From Paenibacillus sp. FSL K6-1330 (GTDB lineage: Bacteria; Bacillota; Bacilli; Paenibacillales; Paenibacillaceae), in NCBI RefSeq assembly GCF_037976825.1, contig NZ_CP150269.1:7047501-7111500 (forward strand): 64,000 nt of DNA. The letters are read 5' to 3'. The position numbers and the translations under genes were made by a program. The notes under the pieces were generated by a model. The model did no database searches and had not been told where the DNA came from. It saw nothing but the letters and a program-made list of their open reading frames with translations. Shown here piece after piece: positions 44,679 through 53,436 of the stretch. Numbering within the stretch: the first letter of the stretch is position 1; the number at the start of each line of letters is the position of its first letter.

Positions 44679-44716
44679 AGACCTATCCGCCGATGTTGGA
44701 GCAGATAGGTCTTTTT
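44679..44716 (+). terminator. Terminator of LLM gene
   Basis: AGACCTATC (44679-44687) pairs with GATAGGTCT (44704-44712), flanked by A9 and T5. Confidence 0.8.
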
Positions 44717-44783
44717 CCATATCTTGCTGAGTCCCATAATTATCCTTATGATGAAGGTATACTAACAGTGGAGGGATAAGGAT

Positions 44784-45788
44784 TTGAGTGATATACAGGA
44801 ACAGATTGATACCTATTTGAATTCACTTGCCCAAGATCGTAAATTCAGCGGTTCCGTTTTGGCTTCAAAGAAAGACTCTATTTTGTTCAAAAGCGGCTAT
44901 GGCAAAGCCAATATTGAGCTCGATGTAGACAACACGCCTGAAACCGCCTTTCGAATCGGATCTATAACAAAGACCATTACCGCACTAGGCGTTGTACAGC
45001 TCATTGAACAGGGTAAGCTATCTTTTGACGATTACATAGGCAAGTATTTTCCGTGCCAAAAGGACGGGGACCGTATTACAATCCATCACCTGTTAACTCA
45101 TACATCCGGCATTACCAACTATACCGAGAATGCTAATTTATTTGACTGGGCCTCATTACCATCCAATACGAAGGAATTATTGAATCGATTTTCTAACATA
45201 GATTTAAATTACGAACCCGGTGAAAAGTATCAGTATTCCAATTCCGGTTATGCCCTTCTCGGAGCTCTGATTGAACAAGCATCAGACCAAAGTTATGGCT
45301 CCTACATTGAGGATCATATATTCAACCCTCTGGGCATGGTCAATACAAGGTTAGATGACCCACAAGAAATTATCCCACTGCGAGCATCTGGCTACGAGAT
45401 CGATACTAATGAAAAATTGATAAATAGCTATAACATTCACCCCTCCAATGCCTATGCTGCTGGAGGAGTCATCTCCACAGTTGAGGATTTATATCTGTGG
45501 GACCAAGCCTTGTACACCAACAAGCTGCTCCCTCAGCATCTTATTAATTATATGCTCACACCTCATAAAGGCGATCATGATTATTCATATGGCTGCGGCT
45601 GGATCATTCAGGATACTCCCTACGGAACGATGACAGGCCATACGGGAGGCATTCCGGGATTTACTTCCATTCTTATGAGATTCCCATCAACCAAGGTCAC
45701 TGTCATTGTGCTCAGTAATATGTTTCAGGACGTGGCGCATGTTGGGCAGCATATTGCGGGGATCTTGCATCCAAACACCGCTGTCTAA
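44784..45788 (+). CDS. Serine hydrolase of the beta-lactamase (class C)/PBP4* family
   Basis: 334 residues from a TTG start (GGAGG and AAGGA upstream). Catalytic motifs are all present: SITK (Ser60, Lys63), YSN (Tyr151 to Asn153) and HTGG near residue 290. No signal peptide, so it is a cytosolic or unconventional member: likely an esterase or D-amino peptidase rather than a secreted beta-lactamase. The gene is visibly richer in A+T than its neighbours, with more AAT/TTA codons, which may reflect recent acquisition. It stands alone between two terminators. Confidence 0.85.
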   Translation: MSDIQEQIDTYLNSLAQDRKFSGSVLASKKDSILFKSGYGKANIELDVDNTPETAFRIGSITKTITALGVVQLIEQGKLSFDDYIGKYFPCQKDGDRITIHHLLTHTSGITNYTENANLFDWASLPSNTKELLNRFSNIDLNYEPGEKYQYSNSGYALLGALIEQASDQSYGSYIEDHIFNPLGMVNTRLDDPQEIIPLRASGYEIDTNEKLINSYNIHPSNAYAAGGVISTVEDLYLWDQALYTNKLLPQHLINYMLTPHKGDHDYSYGCGWIIQDTPYGTMTGHTGGIPGFTSILMRFPSTKVTVIVLSNMFQDVAHVGQHIAGILHPNTAV

Positions 45789-45842
45789 TCTGTATAGAAC
45801 GTGTCAGCGCCGCTGTTGCACAGCAATATATTATGCTATACC

Positions 45843-45891
45843 AAAAAGACCAGCCAAACCCGGTATTCCGGTGCTTAACTGGTCTTTTTTT
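45843..45891. terminator. Bidirectional terminator between serine hydrolase and SDR genes
   Basis: AAAAAGACCAG (45843-45853) pairs with CTGGTCTTTTT (45879-45889). Confidence 0.75.
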
Positions 45892-45900
45892 CTTTATATA

Positions 45901-46659
45901 TTACAGCGTCAATCCGCCATCAATCGTAACCAGCGAACCTGTCATATAGCTGGAGCCCGGGGAAGCCAGGAAGGCAACCACGTTCGCGATTTCATCCGCC
46001 TCAGCCGGACGTCCCATCCGCATGTTGCCCACTTCCTCAGGCACGTAGCCGCCTTCCATGAAGGACTTGGCCACCGCTGCCGTAAGCGGCGTCTGAACGC
46101 CGCCCGGACAAATCGCGTTCACGCGAATGCCCTGCTTCACGTATTCCAGCGCTGCCCCCTTCGTCAAGCCCACCACCGCATGCTTGCTTGCCGAATAAGC
46201 GGCCGCGCTGTGCTCGCTGCGGATACCCGCCGTGGAAGCGGTATTAACGATATGTCCGCTGCCCTGCTCTTTCATGACTTTCAGTACATACTTCATGCCG
46301 AGGAAAGCACCCTTGACGTTCACGGACATTTGACGGTCAAATTCGTTCTCGTCGATGTCGTCCAGCATGGAGAACTTCTGCACGATGCCTGCATTGTTGA
46401 AGAAGAAATCGATTCTGCCGTAAGCTTCAACCGCCTTGTTCACATAGTTCTGAACATCCTCGGTTTTTGTTACATCCGCTTGCACGAAGATTCCCTCTCC
46501 GCCCTGTTCCTTGATCAAACGCAGCGTTTCTTCGCCGGCTTCCTTGTTGAAGTCAACGAGCACTACCTTTGCACCGTTCTCTGCCAATTTCAAGCTGCTG
46601 GCTCTGCCGATCCCGCTGGCTGCCCCTGTAATGACAGCGATCTGTTTGTTATCGGACAT
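45901..46659 (-). CDS. Short-chain dehydrogenase/reductase (first, downstream copy)
   Basis: A 252-residue classical SDR: cofactor motif TGAASGIGRASS (about 12-23), NNAG, catalytic Ser and YSASK (Tyr about 153, Lys about 157), and PGGVQTPLT. The Asp in LVDFNKEAG after beta-2 favours NAD over NADP. It could be an acetoin, glucose or other alcohol dehydrogenase; the substrate is not predictable. It is next to another SDR and a MarR gene on the same strand, probably one regulon. Confidence 0.87.
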   Translation of the reverse strand: MSDNKQIAVITGAASGIGRASSLKLAENGAKVVLVDFNKEAGEETLRLIKEQGGEGIFVQADVTKTEDVQNYVNKAVEAYGRIDFFFNNAGIVQKFSMLDDIDENEFDRQMSVNVKGAFLGMKYVLKVMKEQGSGHIVNTASTAGIRSEHSAAAYSASKHAVVGLTKGAALEYVKQGIRVNAICPGGVQTPLTAAVAKSFMEGGYVPEEVGNMRMGRPAEADEIANVVAFLASPGSSYMTGSLVTIDGGLTL

Positions 46660-46763
46660 GAAATAACACTCCCCTTGATGATAAGATAAATTAGGTCTGA
46701 CCGAGTAGTATCACGAACATTTCTGCCGTCTATTGCCTATAGACAAGCCAATGGAAGAATGAC

Positions 46764-47516
46764 TTACTTCGCAAAATATCCGCCATCAATCGGCAGCTCA
46801 ACACCTGTAATATAAGAAGACTCATCCGAAGCAAGGAACAATACGCCGCGAGCGATATCTTCCGCTTTGCCCAAGCGTGGAAGCGGAGTCTGGGATTGGA
46901 ACCATTGCATCATTTGCTCATCCTTGAACAAGTCCACGGTCATTGGCGTTTCAATGTAGCCAGGGTGAACCGAATTACAGCGGATGTTATGCTTCGCAAA
47001 GTCAACGGCTGTGGCTTTAGTCAGCATGCGCACCGCGCCTTTGCTTGCCGTGTAGGGGCCAGCGCCGCTGCCGCCTGTCAGACCGGCAATGGAGGAGATG
47101 TTGACGATGGAACCGCCCCCGGCTTCGATCATGTGCGGAATGACATATTTCTGACCGAGGAATATGCTCGTAACGTTAATCGACATCGTCTTCTCCCAGC
47201 CTTCCACCGTCAAATCCATGAACGGCGTTGCATTGGAGACACCGGCATTGTTCACCAGAATGTCGACTTTGCCGAATTTTTGAACCGTCTCGTCTACAAC
47301 ACTAACCCAATCTTCCTCAGAAGCTACGTTGTGCTTGAATCCGATCGCTTTGCCGCCAAGCGCTTCAATCTCGGCTACGACGTCTTTGATCTTGTCTTCC
47401 TGAAGGTCCGTAATCGCAACCTTAGCTCCCTCTTGCGCAAACAAAAGAGCGTCAGCTTTACCCATACCACCTGCTGCACCCGTAATGATTGCTACTTTAT
47501 TGTCTAATCTCCCCAT
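46764..47516 (-). CDS. Short-chain dehydrogenase/reductase (second, upstream copy)
   Basis: 250 residues from ATG 47516 (AGGAGG 7 bases upstream; the in-frame extension toward 47594 overlaps the MarR gene and has no site). Classical SDR motifs: TGAAGGMGKADA, NNAGVSN, SSIAGL and YTASK, then HPGYIETPMT. It is only moderately similar to the neighbouring SDR. It lies about 20 bases after the MarR stop, so it is likely cotranscribed with that regulator. Confidence 0.87.
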   Translation of the reverse strand: MGRLDNKVAIITGAAGGMGKADALLFAQEGAKVAITDLQEDKIKDVVAEIEALGGKAIGFKHNVASEEDWVSVVDETVQKFGKVDILVNNAGVSNATPFMDLTVEGWEKTMSINVTSIFLGQKYVIPHMIEAGGGSIVNISSIAGLTGGSGAGPYTASKGAVRMLTKATAVDFAKHNIRCNSVHPGYIETPMTVDLFKDEQMMQWFQSQTPLPRLGKAEDIARGVLFLASDESSYITGVELPIDGGYFAK

Positions 47517-47535
47517 GAGAATACCTCCTGATATA

Positions 47536-48000
47536 TTAGTCGTTAGTTTGGCTATCTTCATTGGACTGCCCGATCTTAAGCTGCAGATGTTCAATCATCT
47601 TCTCATATGAAGCGATCAACACATCCATCTCCTGATTCGAGAAATCCGACCATAAGCCTTCATTCAAATCACGGTACTTCGCAATCATCCGGGCTTCAAC
47701 TTCACGGCCCTGCTCCGTAATCTTAAGATAGACCTGACGCCTGTCCTCGATTGACGCCACCCGTTCAATATAACCCTTGCTGACCAGCTTGTTGCTCAAG
47801 TTGGTCACAGCCGACAGCGTAACATTCAAGGCATTGGCAAAATACGAGCTGGTCTGCTGCCCCTCATACGCCAAAGTCTGAAGCACGTAGTACTGGGGGC
47901 CGGTCAAATCATTGTCCAGAATCTTGGCATAGTTCGCCACAAGCGTCATCATCTGACGAGCCACCATGTTAGATAATTGTTCCCTCTTATCCAGTTTCAT
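47536..48000 (-). CDS. MarR-family transcriptional regulator
   Basis: About 154 residues from ATG 48000; a TTG at 48018 is possible and neither has a strong ribosome site. A MarR winged helix: LTGPQYYVLQTLAYEGQQTSSYFANALNVTLSAVTNLSNKL (about 35-75, quoted as family pattern in short pieces), wing IEDRRQVYLKITEQGREV. It leads the two SDR genes. A large imperfect palindrome directly upstream is its probable operator, so it likely represses itself and the SDRs until a phenolic or similar ligand binds. Confidence 0.87.
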   Translation of the reverse strand: MKLDKREQLSNMVARQMMTLVANYAKILDNDLTGPQYYVLQTLAYEGQQTSSYFANALNVTLSAVTNLSNKLVSKGYIERVASIEDRRQVYLKITEQGREVEARMIAKYRDLNEGLWSDFSNQEMDVLIASYEKMIEHLQLKIGQSNEDSQTND

Positions 48001-48040
48001 CACCTCGATGCACAACAAAGTACTTACAAATATATTACAA

Positions 48041-48074
48041 ATTTAAATAGTTAAAAGCTTTTAACAATCTAAAT
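48041..48074. promoter_or_regulatory. Candidate MarR operator
   Basis: The perfect palindrome GTTAAAAGCTTTTAAC (48050-48065) sits in a longer imperfect inverted repeat whose outer arms are ATTTA and TAAAT (48041-48074), about 45 bases upstream of the regulator. Confidence 0.65.
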
Positions 48075-48232
48075 TGTATACCCTTTCATATCGCTCGTCA
48101 ACCACGATAAAATGCCCAATCTGGTTGTTTTTCCCATCGTCGCAAGTAGAGAAGACGAAATGCGCCCAAAGTGAATCTCGCTTGATCGAACCAAGCAAGG
48201 ATTTTAGTGGATATCGCGTTCTAATCTATAGA

Positions 48233-48258
48233 AAAAAAGAGCACCCTCAGGTGCTCTT
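48233..48258 (-). terminator. Orphan terminator on the minus strand
   Basis: GAGCACC and GGTGCTC form a 7-bp stem around a 3- to 4-base loop; the preceding AAAAAAA gives a U run on the minus transcript. Confidence 0.65.
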
Positions 48259-48471
48259 GAGAGTATATCCATCCTCGTTTCGGCGTATCCGTTACGAGAA
48301 ATAGCCGGTATTCATAGTAGGCGCGAGCCGCGCTTTCTCTGCCATTCCCAGTGGCGAAGAGTGAGATCACCGCTTCGGTAAATCCGCCATTCCGATCCGA
48401 CGAGACAAGGGCAGCTAATTGATGAAGTCGCACGAAATAGGAGATCCCTAATACGCGGCGTCCGCTAACAA

Positions 48472-48500
48472 AAAAGGCACCACCCTAAGGTGATGCCTTC
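48472..48500 (-). terminator. Terminator of the siroheme-type half-domain gene
   Basis: GGCATCACC and GGTGGTGCC pair with one G-U, followed by a U run on the minus strand. Confidence 0.75.
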
Positions 48501-48511
48501 CAAGCCTTTTG

Positions 48512-49153
48512 TTACCCTGCCGTATCCATCCGCGCATCCAGCGTGAGTTGACGCAGCTGATCGAGTGTCATGCGATCTACGAAGCGCGAGAACTTCTCTT
48601 TCTTCTTGCCGTTCTCCTGATAGACGACGATCAGCTTCAGGATGATCGGGGCCAGCTGCTCCGGCGCTAAATCCTTATGCAGTGGCTTTGCCAGAGCAGC
48701 CTTCAACCCTTTCGGCTCTCCACCTACATAGATATCATAGGTATTTCTCATCTTAATAACGGCAATATCCTTCAGCAGCGGTTCACTGGTGCCGAGCGCG
48801 CAGCCGGCGTAACCGATCTTTAGCGGATTAGGTACAGGATGATCGGCGATCGCTTCATCCAGCACCTTCGCAACATCCAGTCCCGAATCCTCCGCCCCCC
48901 GGCAGAAGTTGCAGGTGATCAGGCTCTTGGAGACAAAACCGGCAGGATGAACCTGAAGTCCGGCGGCTTCCAGCTTAGCCTTTGCTTCTTCCACCCGCTC
49001 TACGTCCATCTCCACGTAGAGCTGTTTAAAGGTAGTCATCTCAATGCGGGCATCCTCACCCACGATGGAGCCCAATACGGACAGCTGATCCGGGCGGAAC
49101 AGCGTTCCGCCCACTTCAAAGCCGGGTGTCACTGCGAATTTTTGCGTTGCCAA
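48512..49153 (-). CDS. Nitrite/sulfite reductase half-domain-like protein
   Basis: 213 residues from a TTG start (GGGGGTG upstream). The first half (about 5-68) matches the ferredoxin-like half-domain of siroheme nitrite/sulfite reductases (GGTLFRPDQLSVLGSIV, MTTFKQLYVEM). The second (about 75-150) aligns with the siroheme/4Fe-4S region (CNFCRGAEDSGLDVAKVL, KIGYAGCALGTSEP, GGEPKG). Only three of the four cluster cysteines are in recognisable places: CxxC replaces Cx5C, and the second Cys of CxxxC is absent. Too short to be a full reductase. It stands alone; the role is unknown and could be cluster or heme binding. Confidence 0.75.
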   Translation of the reverse strand: MATQKFAVTPGFEVGGTLFRPDQLSVLGSIVGEDARIEMTTFKQLYVEMDVERVEEAKAKLEAAGLQVHPAGFVSKSLITCNFCRGAEDSGLDVAKVLDEAIADHPVPNPLKIGYAGCALGTSEPLLKDIAVIKMRNTYDIYVGGEPKGLKAALAKPLHKDLAPEQLAPIILKLIVVYQENGKKKEKFSRFVDRMTLDQLRQLTLDARMDTAG

Positions 49154-49241
49154 TGTCTACACCCCCATCAAGTTGCCCTAATAATCATATCCTTGTTAGG
49201 TTGCTTCATACACTATATATGAACGGTCAGTCTGCTTTTCG

Positions 49242-51674
49242 TTATACCTTCATTCGCTGCAGGCGAAGGGCATTCAGCACGACCGATACAGAGCTCAGTG
49301 CCATGGCGGCCCCGGCCACCCAAGGTGCCAAAAGCCCGATGGCGGCAATCGGAATGCCAAGCGAGTTATAGCCCAGCGCCCAGAACAGGTTCTGACGGAT
49401 GTTGCTCATCGTCTTGCGGCTCATGTAGATGGCATCCGGAATGCTGTTCAGGTCGCCTTTCATCAGCGTCACGTCAGCAGCTTCCATCGCCACATCCGTA
49501 CCTGTTCCGATAGCCATTCCAATGTCGGCAACCGCAAGTGCCGGCGCATCGTTAATGCCGTCGCCAACCATGGCGACCTTCTTACCTTGCTGCTGGAGCT
49601 TCTTCACTTCATCTGCCTTGCCTTCGGGCAGTACCTCAGCACGCACATGGTCGATGCCAACCTGCTTCGCGATGGCCTGTGCCGTGCGTTCATTGTCACC
49701 GGTAATCATGATGACCTCGATGCCCATTTCTTTCAATCTCGCTACGGCAGCACGGGACGTCTCCTTGATCGTATCCGCCACAGCCACAAGACCCGCATAT
49801 TGGCCGTCTACCGCTGTCAGCATGGCAGTCTTACCCTCGGTTTCAAGCTCTGACATTCTGCCGAGGATCGAATCAATCGGTACGTTATGCTGTGCCATTA
49901 GCTTGCGTGTGCCTACCAGTACCTCATGCCCTTCCACGCTGGCACGGATACCGTAACCTGGAATGGCTTCAAAATGCTCGGCAGCCGGAAGCTGCGTACC
50001 TTTTTCCTCAATCCCGGCCACAATCGCTTCAGCAAGCGGATGCTCGGAGCTCTTCTCAGCAGATCCGACCAGACGAAGGAACAGCTCTTGATCTAAGTTA
50101 TTCACTTCCACATCGGTCAACTCGGGTTTACCTTTCGTGACTGTTCCTGTTTTATCCAGAATAATCGTATTGATTTTATGGGTAGACTCCAAATGCTCCC
50201 CGCCCTTGAAAAGGACGCCCAGTTCTGCAGCACGGCCCGAACCCGCCATGATCGAGGTCGGTGTAGCCAGACCCAGCGCACACGGACAAGCAATAACCAG
50301 AATCGCAATGGCAATTTCTAACGATTGCGCGAAATTACCAGGCGCTATCCAGAAGTACCATACGAGGAAGGCAACAATCGCTATGCCGACCACGATCGGA
50401 ACGAAGATGCCGGAGATGACATCAGCGACCCGCTGAATCGGAGCTTTGGAGCCTTGTGCTTCCTCAACCACCTTGATAATTTGGGCTAGAGCGGTCTCTT
50501 TACCCACTTTCGTCGCTTCAAGCGTCAAGCGCCCGTTCTTGTTTATGGTGGCGCCGATGACGGCGTCGCCCGCTTTTTTCTCAACCGGAATGCTTTCACC
50601 TGTCAGCATCGACTCATCTACCGCCGACGTGCCCTCCACGACTTTACCGTCCACCGGGATTTTCTCACCCGGCTTCACTAATACAAGATCACCCACCAGG
50701 ACCTGTTCCACCGGGATGGTCATCTCCTGACCGTCACGAACGACCAGCGCTGTTTTGGCTTGAAGGCCCATCAGGGTTTTGATAGCCTCCGATGTACGGC
50801 CTTTGGCCAGGGATTCGAACAGTTTCCCCATAATGACCAGCGTGATCAGAACCGCACTCGTTTCATAGTACATTTCGGGCCCATGGTGTACATTGGCTCC
50901 GGCAGCGGCCCAATCGATCGTTAAATACAGACTGTAGAAATAGGCTGCCGAGGTACCGAGTGCGACCAGAACGTCCATATTGGCGCTTTTGTTGCGAAGA
51001 GCCTTATAGGCTCCCACATAGAACTGTTTTCCGATAAAAAACTGTACCGGCGTTGCCAGGATCAGCTGGAACCAAGGGTTCATGAACAGATCCGGCATCC
51101 AGATCCAGGAGGTGAAGGAGAAATGGCTCACCATGGCCCAGAGCAGCGGCAGCGACAGTATCGCCGACAGGAGTAGCTTCCGCTTTTGCTTGGTGATGGC
51201 CTCCTTGCGGTGACCTTCCTGATCAAGCGTCTCCTGTTTGGAAACCGCCTGATACCCGAGCTTCTCCACACGCTGTTGAATATCGCTAAGGCTTACCTCT
51301 GCGGGATTGAATTCCACCCGGGCCGTCTCCAGTGCAAAATTGACGTTGGCCTGATTAACACCTGGCATCTTGCTTACCACTTTCTCGATTTTCGAAGCAC
51401 AAGCGGCGCAGTACATGCCAATCAGCTGCAGGTCCACTGTTTCCTTTGCTGTTCCGTAGCCCAGCTTTTCAATTTTCTCTTCCATCTGCTGGACGGTAAC
51501 CACATTCGGATCAAATGTAACCGACGCTTTTTCCAGCGCAAAATTCACATTCGCTTCCTGGACGCCTTCCATTTTATTTAGGCCCTTCTCAATCCGATTC
51601 GCACAGGCGGCACATGTCATACCCGTTAACTGCAGCGACGTTTTCTTCTGTTCCAATGCTGTTCCTGCTCCCAT
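49242..51674 (-). CDS. copA: Copper-exporting P1B-type ATPase
   Basis: About 810 residues from ATG 51674 (GAGGAG upstream). Two N-terminal HMA domains (GMTCAAC near residue 20, GMYCAAC near 95) are followed by eight membrane helices with the CPC motif ([12 protein letters not shown]), phosphorylation motif [11 protein letters not shown] motif SSEHPLAEA and hinge [10 protein letters not shown]. It exports Cu(I) from the cytosol. It lies about 36 bases after copZ and is repressed by CsoR through the shared operator upstream of copZ. In the second metal-binding domain Thr of GMTC is Tyr, a minor variant. Confidence 0.95.
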   Translation of the reverse strand: MGAGTALEQKKTSLQLTGMTCAACANRIEKGLNKMEGVQEANVNFALEKASVTFDPNVVTVQQMEEKIEKLGYGTAKETVDLQLIGMYCAACASKIEKVVSKMPGVNQANVNFALETARVEFNPAEVSLSDIQQRVEKLGYQAVSKQETLDQEGHRKEAITKQKRKLLLSAILSLPLLWAMVSHFSFTSWIWMPDLFMNPWFQLILATPVQFFIGKQFYVGAYKALRNKSANMDVLVALGTSAAYFYSLYLTIDWAAAGANVHHGPEMYYETSAVLITLVIMGKLFESLAKGRTSEAIKTLMGLQAKTALVVRDGQEMTIPVEQVLVGDLVLVKPGEKIPVDGKVVEGTSAVDESMLTGESIPVEKKAGDAVIGATINKNGRLTLEATKVGKETALAQIIKVVEEAQGSKAPIQRVADVISGIFVPIVVGIAIVAFLVWYFWIAPGNFAQSLEIAIAILVIACPCALGLATPTSIMAGSGRAAELGVLFKGGEHLESTHKINTIILDKTGTVTKGKPELTDVEVNNLDQELFLRLVGSAEKSSEHPLAEAIVAGIEEKGTQLPAAEHFEAIPGYGIRASVEGHEVLVGTRKLMAQHNVPIDSILGRMSELETEGKTAMLTAVDGQYAGLVAVADTIKETSRAAVARLKEMGIEVIMITGDNERTAQAIAKQVGIDHVRAEVLPEGKADEVKKLQQQGKKVAMVGDGINDAPALAVADIGMAIGTGTDVAMEAADVTLMKGDLNSIPDAIYMSRKTMSNIRQNLFWALGYNSLGIPIAAIGLLAPWVAGAAMALSSVSVVLNALRLQRMKV

Positions 51675-51710
51675 CTTCTCCTCACCCCTCTTCATCCTCG
51701 TGCCGTTTGG

Positions 51711-51911
51711 TTAAACTACGTTATATCCTTGTTCCTCGATAATTTCTTTGATTTTATCCAAATTGACTTTGCCTGCGTCATATTTGACGGAGACCGTGCC
51801 TGCCTTCAAATCCACATGTCCCTCGATGTTCTCATTCTTTAAAGCTCCCTCAATGGAATTCACGCAATGCATGCAAGACATACCTTCTACTTTTATTGTT
51901 ACCTGTTCCAT
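51711..51911 (-). CDS. copZ: Copper chaperone CopZ
   Basis: 67 residues from ATG 51911 (AAAGGAG 9 bases upstream). A single HMA domain with the metal site GMSCMHC (about 10-16) and the usual beta-alpha-beta-beta-alpha-beta length. It delivers Cu(I) to CopA, coded next. Promoter TTGACT (52040-52035), 18 bases, TATACT (52016-52011) with a CsoR-type box in the spacer. Confidence 0.95.
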   Translation of the reverse strand: MEQVTIKVEGMSCMHCVNSIEGALKNENIEGHVDLKAGTVSVKYDAGKVNLDKIKEIIEEQGYNVV

Positions 51912-52010
51912 GTTCAATCTCTCCTTTGGGTTATGAATTTATTTTGAGCAGCCCTTCTAAAAGCGTGCCCGGAATAAGTTTTGAACTGGTTGTTCTCGTT
52001 TCTTGATGTT

Positions 52011-52040
52011 AGTATACCCCCCTACCCTATATATAGTCAA
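52011..52040 (-). promoter_or_regulatory. copZA promoter with CsoR-type operator
   Basis: On the minus strand TTGACT and TATACT are 18 bases apart. The spacer carries the C-rich box ATACCCCCCTACCCTATATA (52014-52033), closely matched by the box in front of csoR. A repressor there would block polymerase directly. Confidence 0.75.
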
Positions 52041-52131
52041 TGGGGTTTTCTCATTTTTTTTTAAAAAATATGTCCTCGCTATGAATTAACCGCATAACCA
52101 TGCGCTATTCTTCACCCTGAATAAACAATTA

Positions 52132-52154
52132 CTGCCACCTTTAGAAGGTGGCAG
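52132..52154 (-). terminator. Hairpin after csoR
   Basis: CTGCCACCTT (52132-52141) and AAGGTGGCAG (52145-52154) form a perfect 10-bp stem with a 3-base loop. The following U run is weak. Confidence 0.6.
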
Positions 52155-52202
52155 CTCCATGGAAACTCATCATAACCAGACCGTCTCCAGCCAGGAATTC
52201 CA

Positions 52203-52526
52203 TTATTTCATTAACTTGTTCATGGTTGTTAACAGCTCGGTAATAACATCGTCGTCACCTTCCTGCAGGCGTTCCACCACACAGCTCTTCATATGATGCT
52301 CAAGCAGCAATTTGCTGACGCCGTTCAAGGCCGACTGGATCGAGGAGATCTGGTTTAATACATCATCACAGTACGTATCCTTCTCAATTAAGCCCTTTAC
52401 ACCGCGAATCTGTCCTTCAATCCGGTTCAACCGGCTGACGAGGTTGCTTTTCGTTTTGTCGGAATGATGGCTCTTCCGTTCACTGGTTACTGCGCATGCA
52501 TCATGTACATGGTTCTCGGCTGTCAT
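52203..52526 (-). CDS. csoR: Copper-sensing repressor CsoR
   Basis: 107 residues from ATG 52526 (GGGGGGA 6 bases upstream). An all-helical DUF156 repressor with the full Cu(I) ligand set Cys53, His78 and Cys82 (TYCDDV, EHHMKSC). The LNRIEGQIRGVKGLI helix is the family signature. A His/Cys-containing N-terminal tail (about 1-25) is common. Cu(I) binding releases it from DNA. It precedes copZA on the same strand but has its own promoter with the same C-rich box. Confidence 0.95.
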   Translation of the reverse strand: MTAENHVHDACAVTSERKSHHSDKTKSNLVSRLNRIEGQIRGVKGLIEKDTYCDDVLNQISSIQSALNGVSKLLLEHHMKSCVVERLQEGDDDVITELLTTMNKLMK

Positions 52527-52577
52527 ACCCATTCCCCCCTTGATCACATTACTTCATCTTATTCTAACCCTATTCTC

Positions 52578-52609
52578 AGTATATCATATAGCCCCCCACC
52601 CTATAAAGC
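52578..52609 (-). promoter_or_regulatory. csoR promoter with CsoR-type operator
   Basis: TATACT (52583-52578) with a TTTATA -35 candidate 18 bases upstream. The box ATAGCCCCCCACCCTATAAA (52588-52607) matches the copZA box at most positions. Confidence 0.7.
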
Positions 52610-52737
52610 CCAGCTTATGGAATAAAGATTGAAGCCATAGCCGGATGTACATCGGGATCGATTCAATTATTGAGATTTTAGAACGATTCATATAACATGG
52701 TCAAAAGGTTAATCATCATTTTACGGGAGTGAACAAA

Positions 52738-53436
52738 ATGAGCCGTATCACCATATTAATCGCGGATGATGAGTCCGAGATTGCCGACCTGATCGAGCTG
52801 CATTTAAAAAAAGAGGGTTACCACTGCATTAAGGCACGCAATGGCCAGGATGCCATTCATGCGGTTCAAACGTATCCGATTGATCTGGCTATTTTGGATA
52901 TTATGATGCCCAAGCTCGACGGCTATGAAGTAACAAGGCAAATTCGCGAAAAGTTTTTACTGCCTATTATTTTTCTCAGTGCCAAAATTTCGGACCTCGA
53001 TAAAATCGAGGGATTGGTGCGAGGGGCGGATGATTATATGACCAAGCCGTTCAACCCCATGGAGTTGGTAGCTCGCGTGAACGCCCATCTCAGGCGTACC
53101 AAGCAGTTGAGTCAGTCGGCAGCAGAAGTGAATAAACCTATCGTGGAGATCGGGGGCGCCGTCATTTATCCGGATCAGCGAGTGGTCGAGCTCTACGGTA
53201 AGCCCATTGAATTGACGCCCAAAGAATTTGATATCTTGTATCTGCTCGCCAGGCATCCCAAAAAAGTCCATAGTGCCGAACATATATTTCAGCAGGTATG
53301 GGGCGAAGACTACTATGAAGGCAGAAACACGGTGATGGTACATATTCGTACACTGCGAAAAAAGCTCGGGGAAGATACCAACAAGCATAAACTGATCAAG
53401 ACGGTATGGGGAGTAGGTTATACCATCCATGTCTAA
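52738..53436 (+). CDS. OmpR-family response regulator (VanR-like)
   Basis: 232 residues from ATG 52738 (GGGAGTG upstream). The receiver has ADDESEIADL, phosphoacceptor Asp in LAILDIMMPKLDGYE and Lys in YMTKPFNPMELVARV. A C-terminal winged helix (about 130-230, LTPKEFDILYLLARHPKKVHS) follows. Closest named relatives are VanR-type regulators. The gene overlaps its kinase by 8 bases. No vancomycin-resistance ligase or dipeptidase gene is present in the window, so the target is unknown. Confidence 0.9.
   Translation: MSRITILIADDESEIADLIELHLKKEGYHCIKARNGQDAIHAVQTYPIDLAILDIMMPKLDGYEVTRQIREKFLLPIIFLSAKISDLDKIEGLVRGADDYMTKPFNPMELVARVNAHLRRTKQLSQSAAEVNKPIVEIGGAVIYPDQRVVELYGKPIELTPKEFDILYLLARHPKKVHSAEHIFQQVWGEDYYEGRNTVMVHIRTLRKKLGEDTNKHKLIKTVWGVGYTIHV

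Larger units (their letters stand above)
48075..48511. other. Noncoding region with two terminator-like hairpins
   Basis: No convincing protein gene. A perfect hairpin with a T run on the minus strand (48233-48258) has no recognised gene in front of it, which leaves room for a small RNA or a lost gene on the minus strand between about 48260 and 48470. The second hairpin (48472-48500) ends the next gene. Confidence 0.55.

Noticed and set aside
48221..48433. Possible 70-residue protein on the minus strand
   Set aside because: It runs through the orphan terminator, has no ribosome site and no recognisable motif.
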